Source: Chrysophaeum taylorii | Lineage: Eukaryota > Sar > Pelagophyceae > Pelagomonadales > Pelagomonadaceae | DNA: 64,000 bases | Reading direction: 5' to 3' | NCBI GenBank assembly: GCA_029834535.1 | Contig: JAQMWT010000681.1 | Coordinates: 1 to 64,000 of the forward strand | Shown here: in pieces, positions 31,516 to 41,696 of the stretch | How the letters are laid out: each line of letters starts with the position of its first letter | Position numbering within the stretch: position 1 is the stretch's first letter | Made by a program: the position numbers and the translations under genes | The notes under the pieces: model-generated | The model's input: the letters and a program-made list of their open reading frames with translations, nothing else | Database searches by the model: none | What the model was told of the DNA's origin: nothing

Positions 31516-32838
31516 GGTTTGTCTTTATATGTCGACTGCTAAGTCTAAGAGGGGTGTGTGTGTGGGGAGCATGAAGGGTGTGGGTGGGTTTGTGGGGTAT
31601 GAGGGATGTGCCTGACGGGCGGAGATAAGTACGCGGGACCTAGTCGGGGTCATCGCCGAGGCGTGGGGCAGGCGAAGAGAGGACGGGCCCCGCCCGTAGG
31701 TCGTACGCATGCTGCCTCCGGACGTATGTGCGACGAAGGGTGACGTCCTGCTGGGATCGGGCGGCCTGGGTGAGGTTCCCCGAGGCGGCGACATGGTTGA
31801 GGGCGGTGAGGGCACAGCGAGCCCGGCCTAATGCGTTGGCGATCCCCCACTCACGGTAGATGTGGCGAGTTTGGGCCGCCTTTGCCTCTGTGAAGTTGGC
31901 GCAGCCGCTTGCCACCCAGGTTCGCGCAGCGATGCGCTCTGCGCATGTTTGGGCGAGAGCGTGGCACGCCGCGCTGGCCTCACCGAAGGCACCAAAGACG
32001 AGGCCGGCGACGGTGCCGTAGCTACGTAGCCGCTGTTCGACATGGCCCAAGAAGCCAGGCGGTGTTGCTGTACCCGGCTGGGGGATGATGGCGTCGATGC
32101 CGCGGGCGTGAGCGAGGTATTCGGAGTGGACTTGCGCTGCGCGCCGATCGACAGGTGACGGGTGGGAGGGATGGAGGGCGTGGGCGGTGTACAACGAACC
32201 CCAAGCGAGGGTTTTGATGTCGTAGAGTTGCTCCTTGTTGTCGAGCGTGGTGAGGATGTCTGGGACGACTTGGCGCCGGGCGAGATTGCCTCGGTACCGG
32301 CCGTAGAGGCGCGTGCGAATGGTAGGGGCGACGACGTCAGCAAAGATGCCGAAAACCTCGGACAGGGCTGGGATGCCGGCCTCTTTGATGGTGGAGAGGG
32401 CGCAATCGAGCAAGCTGTCGTGCCAGGTGGTCCGCGCTCCTCCGCGGTTGACAAGGTTGGCCTGCGTGAGAAGCACCTTGCCGTGAGCGTCGAGAACGAC
32501 GTCAGTGCCCAGAATGCGAGTGCCCACGAGGCCCGAACAAGCTGGATAAGGGTAGCCAAAGTACTGGGCACACATCTCAGCCCAGCAGCGGTTGGGGATT
32601 TGAAGGGCAGAGCTGGGCCACGAGCTGATGAACGTGGTCGAGAAGTGATCCCATGAGGACGCCGCTACTCGAAGTGCGTCGGTGATGGGAAGGGTGGCCG
32701 CAAGGCGCTGGAGTGCAGTGGCCCGAGCTGTCTCGCGCTGGGAGGTTAGAGCACGCTGGAGTTGGGGTATGAGCACGGGTGTCGAGATGGTGGGGTCGAC
32801 AAGGACGCCCATGGAGACGAATTCGTGGGCGAGAGGAT
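31516..32838 (-). mobile_element. 5'-truncated LINE copy L3, with REL endonuclease
   Basis: Longest copy in the cluster. The tail is slightly changed (tatatgtcgactgctaag with a duplicated taag). It is truncated 5' in the ORF at about 32838 (equivalent to residue ~80 of copy L0), directly against the tail of L4. Confidence 0.8.
31640..32812 (-). pseudogene. LINE ORF2 C-terminal, REL endonuclease (copy L3)
   Basis: 390 codons, about 95% like copy L0 by eye. It keeps the full PD-(D/E)XK set: VVPD, twelve residues, then YDIKTL (L0 has YDLKTL), plus the His of WHDSLLDC and the RRAAQVHSEYLAHARGID helix. ATG 32812 is an internal Met of the ancestral ORF. RT is lost. The absence of stops over 390 codons suggests recent arrival. 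The REL nuclease nicks the target strand in R2-like LINEs. Confidence 0.65.
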
Positions 32839-32946
32839 GTTTGTCTTTAAATGTCGACTGCTAAGAGGGGGGTGTGTGTGGGGAGCACGAAGGATGTGGG
32901 TGGGTTTGTGGGGTATGTTTGTCTTTAAATGTCGACTGCTAAGAGG
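32839..32946 (-). mobile_element. Very short LINE copies L4 and L5
   Basis: L4 (32839-32915) and L5 (32916-32946) are tails with only 75 and 30 bp of sequence, each beginning tgtttgtctttaaatgtcga. Confidence 0.7.
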
Positions 32947-33690
32947 TATGTTAGTCTGTAAATGTCGACTGCTAAGAGGGGGGTGTGTGTGGGGAGCATG
33001 AAGGATGTGGGTGGGTTTGTGGGGTATGAGGGATGTGACCCTAACCTTGCGATCGCTAACCGTTGGTTGCGATGGAGGACGGCGCCTAACACGCTTGCTC
33101 CCTGCGGCGGCCCCGGCCGTCCCGGAGTGAGACGGTGCCTGCTCGCCTCCCGGGCTGGCCGGTTAGCACCCGGAAAGTCCGCGCTGGGATGGGGTTCGCT
33201 CGGTTGGGCAGAACGCGACGGACAGGTCGATTGTTCGTGGACCAACACGTCCGTCGCTCTGCCCCAACTGCGTGATTTTCCTCTGTGATTCCGCACCGGC
33301 TCCTGCCGGTCCGGCCTGGCTCCCATGCTCGGGAGAGGTCTGAAGTTAGTTTAGTTAGTTAGTTAGAGGGATGTGCCTGACGGGCGGAGATAAGTACGCG
33401 GGACCTAGTCGGGGTCATCGCCGAGGCGTGGGGCAGGCGAAGAGAGGACGGGCCCCGCCCGTAGGTCGTACGCATGCTGCCGCCGGACGTATGTGCGACG
33501 AAGGGTGACGTGCTGCTGGGATCGGGGGGCCTGGGTGAGGTTCCCCGAGGCGGCGACATGGGTGAGGGCGGTGAGGGCACAGCGAGCCCGGCCTAATGCG
33601 TTGGCGATCCCCCACTCACGGTAGATGCGGCGAGTTTGGGCCGCCTTTGCCTCTGTGAAGTTGGCGCAGCCGCTTGCCACCCGGCTTCCA
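32947..33690 (-). mobile_element. LINE copy L6, interrupted by SINE-like S3
   Basis: Tail at 32947, body to 33037, then S3, then body 33366-33690. The word GAGGGATGTG is duplicated on either side of S3. The coding part (33405-33690, minus) holds NFTEAKAAQTRRIYREWGIA, matching the C-terminus of the REL ORF. It ends at about 33690 in unrelated sequence. Confidence 0.75.
33028..33375 (+). repeat. SINE-like S3 with 10-bp target duplication
   Basis: S3 proper is 33038-33365 (328 bp), flanked by GAGGGATGTG at 33028-33037 and 33366-33375. It starts accctaaccttgcgatcgct and ends in a (TTAG)n tail. A 10-bp target duplication plus a simple-repeat tail is the signature of target-primed reverse transcription. 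Weak box A/B-like words are present, but their spacing does not support a tRNA origin. Confidence 0.75.
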
Positions 33691-33983
33691 ACTGGCCACT
33701 CTGCTCCTGAGGCCACCCTCGTAGCTCCCGCACTCGTGATTCTATACTGTTTTATTTCCTAGAGCCCCGCTGATGAGCGTGAGCCGGCACCGGCTGCTCG
33801 AGTTTGCGTGGAAATCCAGGTAAAAACGCATGAAAGCGAACCCAGTTGACAATGTGGTTCCTCCGAAGAACTCCTGACCAGCACACGGTGCGTAGTCGAC
33901 CATTTGGGCGGCTGGTTGGCCGTTGGCGACAGTCGGCCCGTCAATCGGCGAGCTCGTCGGTGAAAGAAAACGCCCATGTCCTC

Positions 33984-34772
33984 TTAAAAAAAGGTGCCTC
34001 CCGCCGTTTCATCCACATCCTCGTCGTATTCGTTGGTGTCGAGCTCGAAGCGCCAGGAGCCAGGTTTGGTGCCTTGAAAAAACGTCGGACGATTTGCTTT
34101 GAGCCAACCGGAGAAGCCGTCGTCGTAGCCGATGAATATCCATCCAGTCCCAAGTTTTCTGTGGCCATCCTCTGAATTCGCCGGCCTCGAACTCGCCTGG
34201 CATCCAATGGGCCCCAGGTTTTCCTCGAGCTCCCACAACACCTCGACTCGCTTGCCAACAAGAGAGTCGACAATCGAAGGCAGCTGGTCTCGTTTCGCCA
34301 CTCGCTTGCGCTTTGCTCGCTTTGTGGCCAGAGCAGCCCCAGCTTTTTCCTTGAGCTCAGCGTCGCTCACAAGGCGCCGAGCGTTCAGAGCCCTGCGCTC
34401 CTGTGTTTCCGTACCAAGCACCGGCGGCGGCCGTCGCTGCGGAACAACAGGCTCATCCGTCAACGCCCGCCTCTCCATTTTGATATTGCGGTCGATCTGC
34501 TTGAGATGCTTGGTTAAAAAGGCAACCTTTGCTTCTGAACCAGACTGGCCGACCAGTGCGTCCTTTGTCGAAGTGAAGGACTTGGGCTTGAGGTCTTCCA
34601 TGCCCATGCCGTGGGTGTCGCGAGTAATGTTGCTGACGAGCATCTTGCATCGACCACTGTTGCTACGAAGCTTGGCGAGTTCGGCGTCGAGCTTTCTTTC
34701 CAACTCTGCGAGCGTGGTTTGTCCCTCAAGCTCCTGGTTGCTGACAAGGGGCACCTTCTCGATGGCATCCAT
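33984..34772 (-). pseudogene. Transposase-like gene, C-terminal with Tudor-like domain
   Basis: 262 codons continuing, after a frameshift, the ORF 34726-35649. An N-terminal helical region (ELEGQTTLAELERKLDAELAKL) and a basic segment (TKRAKRKRVAKRDQ) are followed by LVGKRVEVLWELEENL, then GWIFIGYDDGFSGWLKA and SWRFELDTNEYDED. The last part has the shape of a small Tudor/SH3-like barrel (GKRVEVLW ... YDDG ... W). I do not recognise the family with certainty. No catalytic motif is visible in this part. Confidence 0.4.
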
Positions 34773-35900
34773 GGCCCTCGTCGTGTCGTTTACGGCTCGT
34801 TCGAGCGCCGCTGCGATCGTGTGGCATTTCGCGCACGGTGCTGGTCGATCGCTGTTTGGTGACGAGCGTCGGCTCTCGCCGTGAAGTCCTGCCGCCCCAT
34901 TCGCGCTGCTTCAATCCAGGCCGCCACAGTCTTGTCGTCGTGCTGGTCGAGATGACCTGGGGCGGATTTCCTTCACCACTACCATCTCTGTGTGTTCCTT
35001 CGGCAGCGGCGGTGGCTCGGCGCTGACGCTTGACTGTATGCGCATCGGCCTGCCGATCGAAAATGTCATATTTTCGGCACGCAACAACGCTAGCATTATT
35101 CTCCGGAGCCGTATTTGGGTAGACGCTCCCGTAATACTTCATCATACCGAACTCCGATTCCTGTCGATTCGTGTGTCGATACGTACCCGCAAACGCCGTT
35201 TGCATCGCCGAAGTCTGTTGGGAGACGGCGAGGTCTCCGTTGCCTATGTACCGCGCCCCCTGGTCATTTTGGAGTGTGCTGGCCATTCCGCGCCCCCACT
35301 CTTCGAGCAGCTGCAGTATCAATGCCCATGCGTCGCTGTCGTGGGCAGGTGAATACAGACGGTGGCGAACGATGTCGACGTCACGTAGCATCAAGGTCCC
35401 GTCCACTGACTTGCGAGTTGAGTTGGCCCGGGCATTCAGGAATTCGTCGTACTGCTTGATCGACCTGTCAAAGGCCTCGAAATTCGCCGTGGCAACCACT
35501 GCTGGCTCGGTGCTAAGTCGCTCGAACAAACCATGCGCACGTTCGACGACGGACGCCATCTGCAGCACAGACCAGCCGTCGAGATCGTTGGATGCGGTAA
35601 AGAACGAAAAGGCACAGTGAATTTGTCGTAAATAATAGCCCTGGCCCATAGCGCAACCTTGATTTCGGCGCTGCTCAGCGTGGCGAAGAGATTGTCTCGG
35701 AGCACGTTGGCATCAGCGTAAGAAGCATCGTCGAGATGCTCGATAATGAGCGGGAGGTTGGCGAACAGGACCCAAGCAGCCTCGGTGCATGCATCTTTGT
35801 GCGTCCCCTTGTCGGTTCGGTGGAGCGTCAAGTACAGTTCCCGAGGTTTCTCCTTCTCCAAGAAGACTCGCAGTTGACTGCAAAACGATTTGCCGTACCG
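34726..35900 (-). pseudogene. Transposase-like gene, central part
   Basis: Two frames join near 35600. Upstream: LRVFLEKEKPRELYLTLHRT, then HKDACTEAAWVLFANLPLII, SYADANVLRDNLFATLSSAE and ALWARAIIYDKFTVPF. Downstream: NDLDGWSVLQMASVVERAHG, VANFEAFDRSIKQYDEFL-like text, and TNRQESEFGMMKYYGSVYPN. The TNR.ES.FG block resembles a C-terminal catalytic Glu region of eukaryotic DDE transposases with an all-helical insertion. I cannot place it in hAT, KDZ or another superfamily. Several indels; dead. Confidence 0.4.
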
Positions 35901-35999
35901 ACCGACGCCCTCGCCGAAGCCCTTCGATGCCGCATGGATAATGTTGCTCGCGTCGGCTGTAAGCCGGAGGTGTTTCGTATCCTTCTATGACTCGCGTAT

Positions 36000-36330
36000 T
36001 TCCGGGAAAGTGAACAGCCGACCTGGAAATTTCCATATTTTCCCATTTCCGTGGAAATTTCCGGAAACTGGAGAGGGGATTTTCGGCCACCTGGCGGACT
36101 GAGCCCAAAGTGGCTAAAACGCTCAATAGAGACACGTGGGTGTCCACTGAGGTGTCTGCGACCGCCACCAGCGCGGGGAGTGCGGTGGTGTGAGCACGAA
36201 AGGCGCTCACTGGTTTTATGAAAATCTTTAAAAGTAACTGCTAAGAGGGGGGGGGGGGGCGAGCGTGAGCATGCGGGGCGCTCAGTGGCTTGCTTGAGTG
36301 TTTCGTTAAACTTCGATTGCAACGCTAGCA
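36000..36330. other. Noncoding break within the transposase-like locus
   Basis: Contains ggaaatttcc-type palindromes (36020-36085) and a LINE 3'-end relic (aagtaactgctaagagg followed by a G run, 36230-36260). No open frame of note. Confidence 0.4.
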
Positions 36331-36494
36331 GCGTTTCAGTCGCAACGCTTGAGGCTTTGAGAGCTGCGAACCTCCGTCGTCGAAAAGGCTGTGGTCGATG
36401 CGGCGGCGCTGGCGAGGAGTCTCGTCGACGTCGGCACCATCTAGGATAAGCGGCCGGCGGGAAGAGGCAGCAGAGGCAGAGGGGAGTGTCTTCT

Positions 36495-37080
36495 TCAGAT
36501 AGCACCAGCAACCATAGCCTTGACAGTCGGTGTTCGACTGTCGTCCACATAGTTTTCGAGTTTAAGCCCCTGCTGACAAGGCGCGTTGTTGTCCCACTGA
36601 GCGTCGGAGTTGTAGACCCGGGCCCGCGGCTTGAACTTGACCACCCTCCCGAACCACCACAGACGGCTCTCAAAGGTCGTCGTCGTCGAGGTGTAAAAGC
36701 AGCAAAGTGGAACGTAGAGCGGGATCTTTTCGTCCTCGCGGAGAAAGAAAGCCGGCTTGTCGACGAATGAGAAGCCTGGAGGAACTTCAAACTCATCGAA
36801 GTAGACCGTGCCATCTTGCTCTTCGTCTCTCCCGTCATCGTCGTCTTCCAAATCAAGATCTTCGTCGTCCTTGCCGCCATTGTCGTCATCATGGCTCTCA
36901 CCCGGCAGATAGTCCCCGGTGTTCGCGCGTTGAAACTCTAGATCACGCTGGATCCGCCTTGAGCGTCAGCTTTGTCTTGACGTTCGCCGCGACCGTTAAC
37001 TTCGACGAGGTCGTCCGCGTAAAGGTTCTAGGGGCGTCCAGCACCGCCTCCTCACTAAAGAACGCCAACACTTTCAACCC
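36495..37080 (-). pseudogene. Transposase-like gene, N-terminal-side fragment
   Basis: The minus-strand frame ending at stop 36495 reads an acidic stretch, then DGTVYFDEFEVPPGFSFVD, PAFFLREDEKIPLYVPLC and SRLWWFGRVVKFKPRARVYN. Further upstream FKVLAFFSEEAVLDAPRTFT lies at about 37000-37080. By position it belongs to the same locus as 33984-35900. No known domain is recognised. Confidence 0.3.
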
Positions 37081-37097
37081 TTTGTCTTTAAAATGTC
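37081..37097. repeat. LINE tail relic
   Basis: tttgtctttaaaatgtcgac, the LINE 3' end, truncated to its first ~20 bases and joined to the Pif1 unit C. Confidence 0.5.
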
Positions 37098-38300
37098 GAC
37101 AAGTGCAGGCCAGTAAGTTCACCTAGTCCCAATCTCTAACCCTAGTAAGTTCAGGTCTGGTCCCAGTAAGTTTCATATAAGTTCACCTGGTCAGTAAGTT
37201 CACCTAGCTCACACCAACTCCTTTGAGCTCGTCGCTCTCGCCTCCGCCAATCTAAGCTGCTTTGATCCGCACGCGCCGCCAACCTTTGAGGTTACTCTAA
37301 AAACCCTCTACTCTAAAAACCCCAGTATGTTCACCTGGTCCCAGTTTCACCTGGTCACTCAGCTCACCTAGTCCCAATCTCCAACCCCAGTAAGTTCACC
37401 TGGTCCCAGTAAGTTAACCTACAGTGCGCGTGTAGACGCCGGGAGGGGGCTTATCGGTATTGCGCAGCACGTGTGGGGTAGGGTGGAGTCGTCGACCCAG
37501 ATGAGTATATCCTCGGAGATGCCGATCGACAGAGAGCCACGTCGAGCTGGACGTGGCAGAAGACGGGCTTGGGAAAGAGGACGCCGACCTCGCGGAGCGT
37601 CTGGCCCTGGCTCTTGTTGATCGTTTGGCGTAGGCGGGCCTTAAGCGATACAGGTTGGAGTAGCCTCGGTGACAACGACACGATCGATCATGTATCTGGA
37701 CCTTAGGGTCGGATAAGAAAGTTCGTACGAGCCGTTAACTATGTTTCAGTTTGTACTAAGACATACTCAACGGATCGCTGAGCTATGTTCATTTGTACTC
37801 AAGCAGTATGTGCCGCCACGCCGCGAGATCGTCGCGATGGAACTAGTCCCCATAGTGAAGTCGGCATCCTTTCGTCCCCTCACGCAAAAAAAGGAAAAAG
37901 CCCACGCGTTGTAGGACCCGTCGTTGCGGCGCGGGCTAGTCTCGTTTTCTTATCCGACCCTAAAATTTCTGGTACCGTTGCAGTGGCCGTGCGACGGGTC
38001 GAGGTTGCGAAGACTTTAAGCTCGCGATCAAAGTCAGCATGCCGTTGGTTGTCGGGGAGTTCAAAACTCGACTCTTGAGAGCGAGGCGTCGTCTTCCGAC
38101 CCAACCTAGTCGGCCGAAAAGAACTCCGACGCCTCGTCTCCGGGAAAAAAGGCCGCGGTCATGCGCGCGTTGTCAGCATCGACAACATCGTTTCGACGGG
38201 GCGTGAGAATGGCGCGCTGAAAGAGCCGCCGCGGGTCGTGGAAATAGTCTGCGAGGTCGCCGTAGACGGCTTGGAGGATCACTGTCTGGCTCTCGCGCCT
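37098..38300 (-). pseudogene. Pif1-type helicase fragment unit, copy C
   Basis: The same unit as copy B: repeats of CCAGTAAGTTCACCT-type at 37105-37430, then (minus) TINKSQGQTLREVGVLFPKP and, beyond the MITE, AILTPRRNDVVDADNARMTA, ending near 38290. A MITE interrupts it at 37703-37963 in the position between the NGTR-like and RELKVF-like blocks. Frameshifted relic. Confidence 0.7.
37703..37963. mobile_element. MITE with 18-bp perfect terminal inverted repeats
   Basis: Ends are TTAGGGTCGGATAAGAAA (37703-37720) and its exact complement (37946-37963). 261 bp, no coding capacity. Copies A, B and D of the host unit lack it, giving the empty site (atgtatctggtaccg). The flanks share tctgg, but a clean target duplication is not obvious. 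The TAGGG start would fit hAT-type ends. Confidence 0.8.
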
Positions 38301-38407
38301 ACCTGATCCTTACTCTCGCGCCTACCTGATCCTTACCCTAAATCGAGGGACAAACAGACAAACAAACAAACAGACAGACAGACAAACATCTGTCGATTAG
38401 TAGTTAG
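38300..38407. repeat. Simple-repeat spacer
   Basis: A duplicated ctcgcgcctacctgatcctta word, then (ACAAACAG)n simple repeat and acatctgtcgattagtagtt, a word shared with the fold-back at 30800 and with 39434. Confidence 0.55.
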
Positions 38408-39385
38408 GACAAGTGCAGGCCAGTAAGTTCACCTAGCCCCAATCTCTAACCCTAGTAAGTTCACCTGGTCCCAGTAAGTTCACCTAGTCCCAATCTCTAA
38501 CCCCAGTAAATTCGGCGTAAACCCAATCTCTAACCCCAGTAAGTTCGGCGTAAACCCACACCCACTCTCCTTTTAGCTCGTCGCTCTCACCCCCGCCAAT
38601 CTAAGTTGCTTTGATCCGTACACGCCGCTAAGCTTTGAGTTTGCTCTAAAAGCCCCAGTAAGTTCACACTTGGTCTCAGTAAGTTCACCTGGTCACTAAG
38701 TTCACCTAGTCCCAATCTCTAACCTCAGTAAGTCCACCTGGTTCCAGTAAGTTCACCTGGTCCCAGTAAGTTAACCTATAGTGCGCGTGTAGACGCCAGG
38801 AGGGGGCTTATCGGTATTGCGCAGCACGTGTGGGGTAGGGTGGAGTCGTCGACCCAGAAGAGGATATCCTCGGGGTTGCCGATCGACAGAGAGCCACGTA
38901 GAGCTGGACGTGGCAGAAGACGGGCTTCGCCAAGAGGACGCCGACCTCGCGGGGCGTCTGGCCCTGGCTCTTGTTGATCGTTTGGCGTCGGCGGGCCTTA
39001 AGGGATACAGGTTGGAGGAGCCTCGGTGACAACGACACGATCGATCATGTATCTGGTACCGTTGCAGTGGCCGTGCGACGGGTCGAGGTTGCGAAGACTT
39101 TAAGCTCGCGATCAAAGTCAGCATGCCGTTGGTTGTCAGGGAGTTCAAAACTCGACTCTTGAAGAGCGAGGCGTCGTCTTCCGACCCAACCTAGTCGGCC
39201 GAAAAGAACTCCGACGCCTCGTCTCCGGGAAAAAAAGGCCGCGGTCATGCGCGCGTTGTCAGCATCGACAACATCGCTTCGACGGGGCGTGAGAATGGCG
39301 CGCTGAAAGAGCCGCGGGTCGTGGAAACAGTCTGCGAGGTCGCCGTAGACGGCTTGGAGGATCAATGCCTGCCTGGCTCGCGGGC
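38408..39385 (-). pseudogene. Pif1-type helicase fragment unit, copy D
   Basis: Cleanest copy. On the minus strand, VYGDLADCFHDPRLFQRAIL, then TPRRSDVVDADNARMTA, a frame change, ELKVFATSTRRTATATVPDT, and TINKSQGQTPREVGVLLAKP, ending in QLYVALCRSATPR. A ~370-bp CCAGTAAGTTCACCT-type repeat array follows (38415-38780). Edges are as in copies B and C. Confidence 0.7.
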
Positions 39386-39686
39386 CTAACTGATCCTTAC
39401 CCTAAATCGGGGGACAAACAGACAGACAGACAAACATCTGTCGATTAGTAGTTAGGACTGCTAAGAGGGGGGTGTGTGTGGGGAGCATGAAGGATGTGGG
39501 TGGGTTTGTGGGGTATGACAACCCTTTGTCTCTGAAAGGCTGAACCCTGTAAGGTTCACTCAGCGCCTTGTGAACCGCGGGGGCATCCCACTCGAGCGTG
39601 TGGCCCATGACACCAACACGAACGTGCGCGCCGGCGCTCTCACTAAGCGGTCTCACAGTGGGTGAACGTGGAGGGGCCTTGCGCGC
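39386..39686. other. LINE 3'-end relic and unassigned sequence
   Basis: 39386-39456: tgatccttaccctaaat, AGAC repeats and the tcgattagtagtt word. 39457-39520: LINE 3' body starting gactgctaagagg. 39520-39686: nothing recognised. Confidence 0.45.
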
Positions 39687-39815
39687 ACTACATACTGAAT
39701 ATTCGTGATTTGACGCACTTTTCCAGCGTCTGAGAGGCCCTTGGAAATGTCAGAAAATGTATGGAAATTTCCATTTCCAGAAATATCCATTTTCTTTTCC
39801 GCGCGAGTCACATAT
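39687..39815 (+). repeat. AT-rich palindromic repeat, copy 2
   Basis: Close copy of 16990-17125, starting tgaatattcgtgattt and ending ttttccgcgcgagtca, with ggaaatttcc in the centre. Confidence 0.65.
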
Positions 39816-39818
39816 CCT

Positions 39819-40265
39819 TCACAAGAAGCGAGGTCGCCAGTGTGGCGGCATAGCCAGGACCTTCTCAAGAAGCCGACTCTCGGCGGTGGCGCCACTGTCG
39901 AGAAAGGTGTTTCCGAGATGACGCTGGCAGTTTGCCGACCAGACGCGAGTCGCCTCGCTACGCTGCGACTCGGCAAGCCTCTCCCTAGCTGGCTCACACA
40001 TGTTTTGGCGTACTTCTACCGCCACTATGGTTTGCAGCTCTCGGACGCTTGCCAAGGCCGCCGCTGCGTTGTCGGTCGTCCCGACAGCACCTGCAAGACC
40101 GCTAACACCGACGTCACCAATCGCTAAAATTCCGTCCGCCGAACCACGAAGCTTCGCGTACACCCCACGGAACTGATCGAGGGCGCTCTGGATGTCGCTG
40201 AAGCGGGCTGCAATAGCCTGGGATTCGCCGTGAGCGGTCTGGTCGGCGAGCTCGGTGGCGCCCAT
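39819..40265 (-). CDS. Unknown ORF
   Basis: 149 codons from ATG 40265; the frame stays open upstream to about 40420 (…SDASPLDGKELIGTQLRIDG). It is predicted mostly helical (ARFSDIQSALDQFRGVYAKL, AAAALASVRELQTIVAVEVR), with an SGLAGAVG loop. I recognise no domain. It lies between two repeats and could be the end of an element-encoded protein. The frame is open but evidence for a real gene is thin. Confidence 0.25.
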   Translation of the reverse strand: MGATELADQTAHGESQAIAARFSDIQSALDQFRGVYAKLRGSADGILAIGDVGVSGLAGAVGTTDNAAAALASVRELQTIVAVEVRQNMCEPARERLAESQRSEATRVWSANCQRHLGNTFLDSGATAESRLLEKVLAMPPHWRPRFL

Positions 40266-40429
40266 GGTCCAGTCTCGAACTCCATGGACGCCGTCGATTC
40301 GGAGTTGCGTGCCGATGAGCTCCTTGCCGTCGAGCGGCGACGCGTCCGATTGGAACGCGCGTGTGGCGGTACCTCCTGACCCCTGAGGCTTACCCCGCTT
40401 CTTAATGCTTCCACCCGTTCAACGGAACC

Positions 40430-41130
40430 CTTTTTCTTGCTTTCCTTGTGGTGTCATGGGATTTTACCCTACTGACGTCGCCCTGTTCTCTCGATAAGAG
40501 AGTATCTTGATATCATAAATCAACTCTCCAGCCTCAAGTTGGGAGGCTTGGTGAGCTTGAGCAAGTGTTGTGGCGAGCGTAACCGACCCCGAGTCCGTAT
40601 TGACCTCGAGCAGTGAGGTCTCCGGCGTGTCGGTGAGAACCCCCTCTGTCACCCCCGGGTCGGGGACGTTTTTGCGGCCACAAGTGGTGGAGAACAGGAG
40701 ATTTGTGCGACTATATCGGTCGCCGACGAACGAGTGCCGCGTTGCACTACTATTGATTACGCGGTCCGGATCCACGTGTACGCCCTGATCAAGCGGGCCA
40801 GGGTCCAGAAGGCCGAGTTGCGTCGAGAATCTACGTTGATTTGAATTTTTCGTGCGTCAATTAGACGACGAACGCGCGTTTCGGAAGACCGACACGTAAA
40901 CCCGGAAAAAATCGTGAGGACGGCGGAGCCTGTCGAGCGTGTGAAATCGAAATCGTGAGGACGGCGGAAGCTGTCGAGCGTGTGAGTTAGCTACTCACTG
41001 CGGACGGGGAGTTCGCAACCACTGTTCCCAGGTTTGATTGGGCAGTGAAGGATCGCGTTGGAAAATATAACGCGTGCTTTAAACGAAGAGTGACGGATCC
41101 CAGCAGGACCTGGAGATTCAGCATCATCGA
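40430..41130. other. Noncoding leader or LTR-like stretch
   Basis: No supported gene. A 41-bp tandem duplication (units start at 40911 and 40952, atcgtgaggacggcgga) lies just upstream of the gag-like ORF at 41134, so this may be the LTR/leader of that element. Its partner LTR is not in the window. Confidence 0.35.
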
Positions 41131-41609
41131 AGAATGGAGAGCGCTGACGAGCACGAAGAAGGACCACATCCGATGCCTCCCGCATCCGCAGAACCAGGCC
41201 GCGAGGAAGGAGAGATTCGCGACGACGAGAATGTCGACGCTGCTGAATTGCAAGAGTTATATGAATTGGAAGAAGCGCTCCGCCAGGAAGATGCCAAGAA
41301 CGCGGCATTGCGCGAGCAGATCAATCAATTTCGGCCCCAGCATGAAGCTTGGAAAGCCAAGAACGAAGAAAGACGAGCAGCTCGACGATCGAGCAGCAAC
41401 GGACGGACCGCGAGACGTTCGAACAATTCGGATCGGGAGCACATACCACTCGCGGAGCGGACTGCCTACGCGGACGCCGACTACGACCCTGATAGGGTGT
41501 GTCGATTTCCCGGTCGCCGATGTGCTTGCGACTGCGGCGGCCACTCCGGTCATTCGAGCGCCGAGTGCGTAACCTCCCATCCGCAGCAGTTCCTGCTGAA
41601 TTCGGACCT

Positions 41610-41630
41610 GATCGTAGCGTCGTTAAACTA
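41610..41630 (+). repeat. Short recurrent motif, copy 5
   Basis: ATCGTAGCGTCGTTAAACT, in frame, followed by acgggcaaaagcaa; copy 6 is 87 bases downstream with a similar flank. Confidence 0.55.
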
Positions 41631-41696
41631 CGGGCAAAAGCAATCCAAGTCGAATAAGCTCACCCAAACCAAAATCCCCACAGGATCGGAGAATCT

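Noticed and set aside
28083-33365. Telomere-like TTAG repeats
   Set aside because: The runs are only four to five units and always at the end of the same SINE-like body; S3 has a target duplication, which fits a retroposon tail.
36495-36901. 357-codon Arg/Ser-rich ORF (35828-36901, minus)
   Set aside because: Low-complexity composition and overlap with a frame that reads a more protein-like sequence; treated as a shadow.
38340-38400. CRISPR-like array from the ACAAACAG repeats
   Set aside because: It is a simple microsatellite without unique spacers, in a eukaryotic repeat context.
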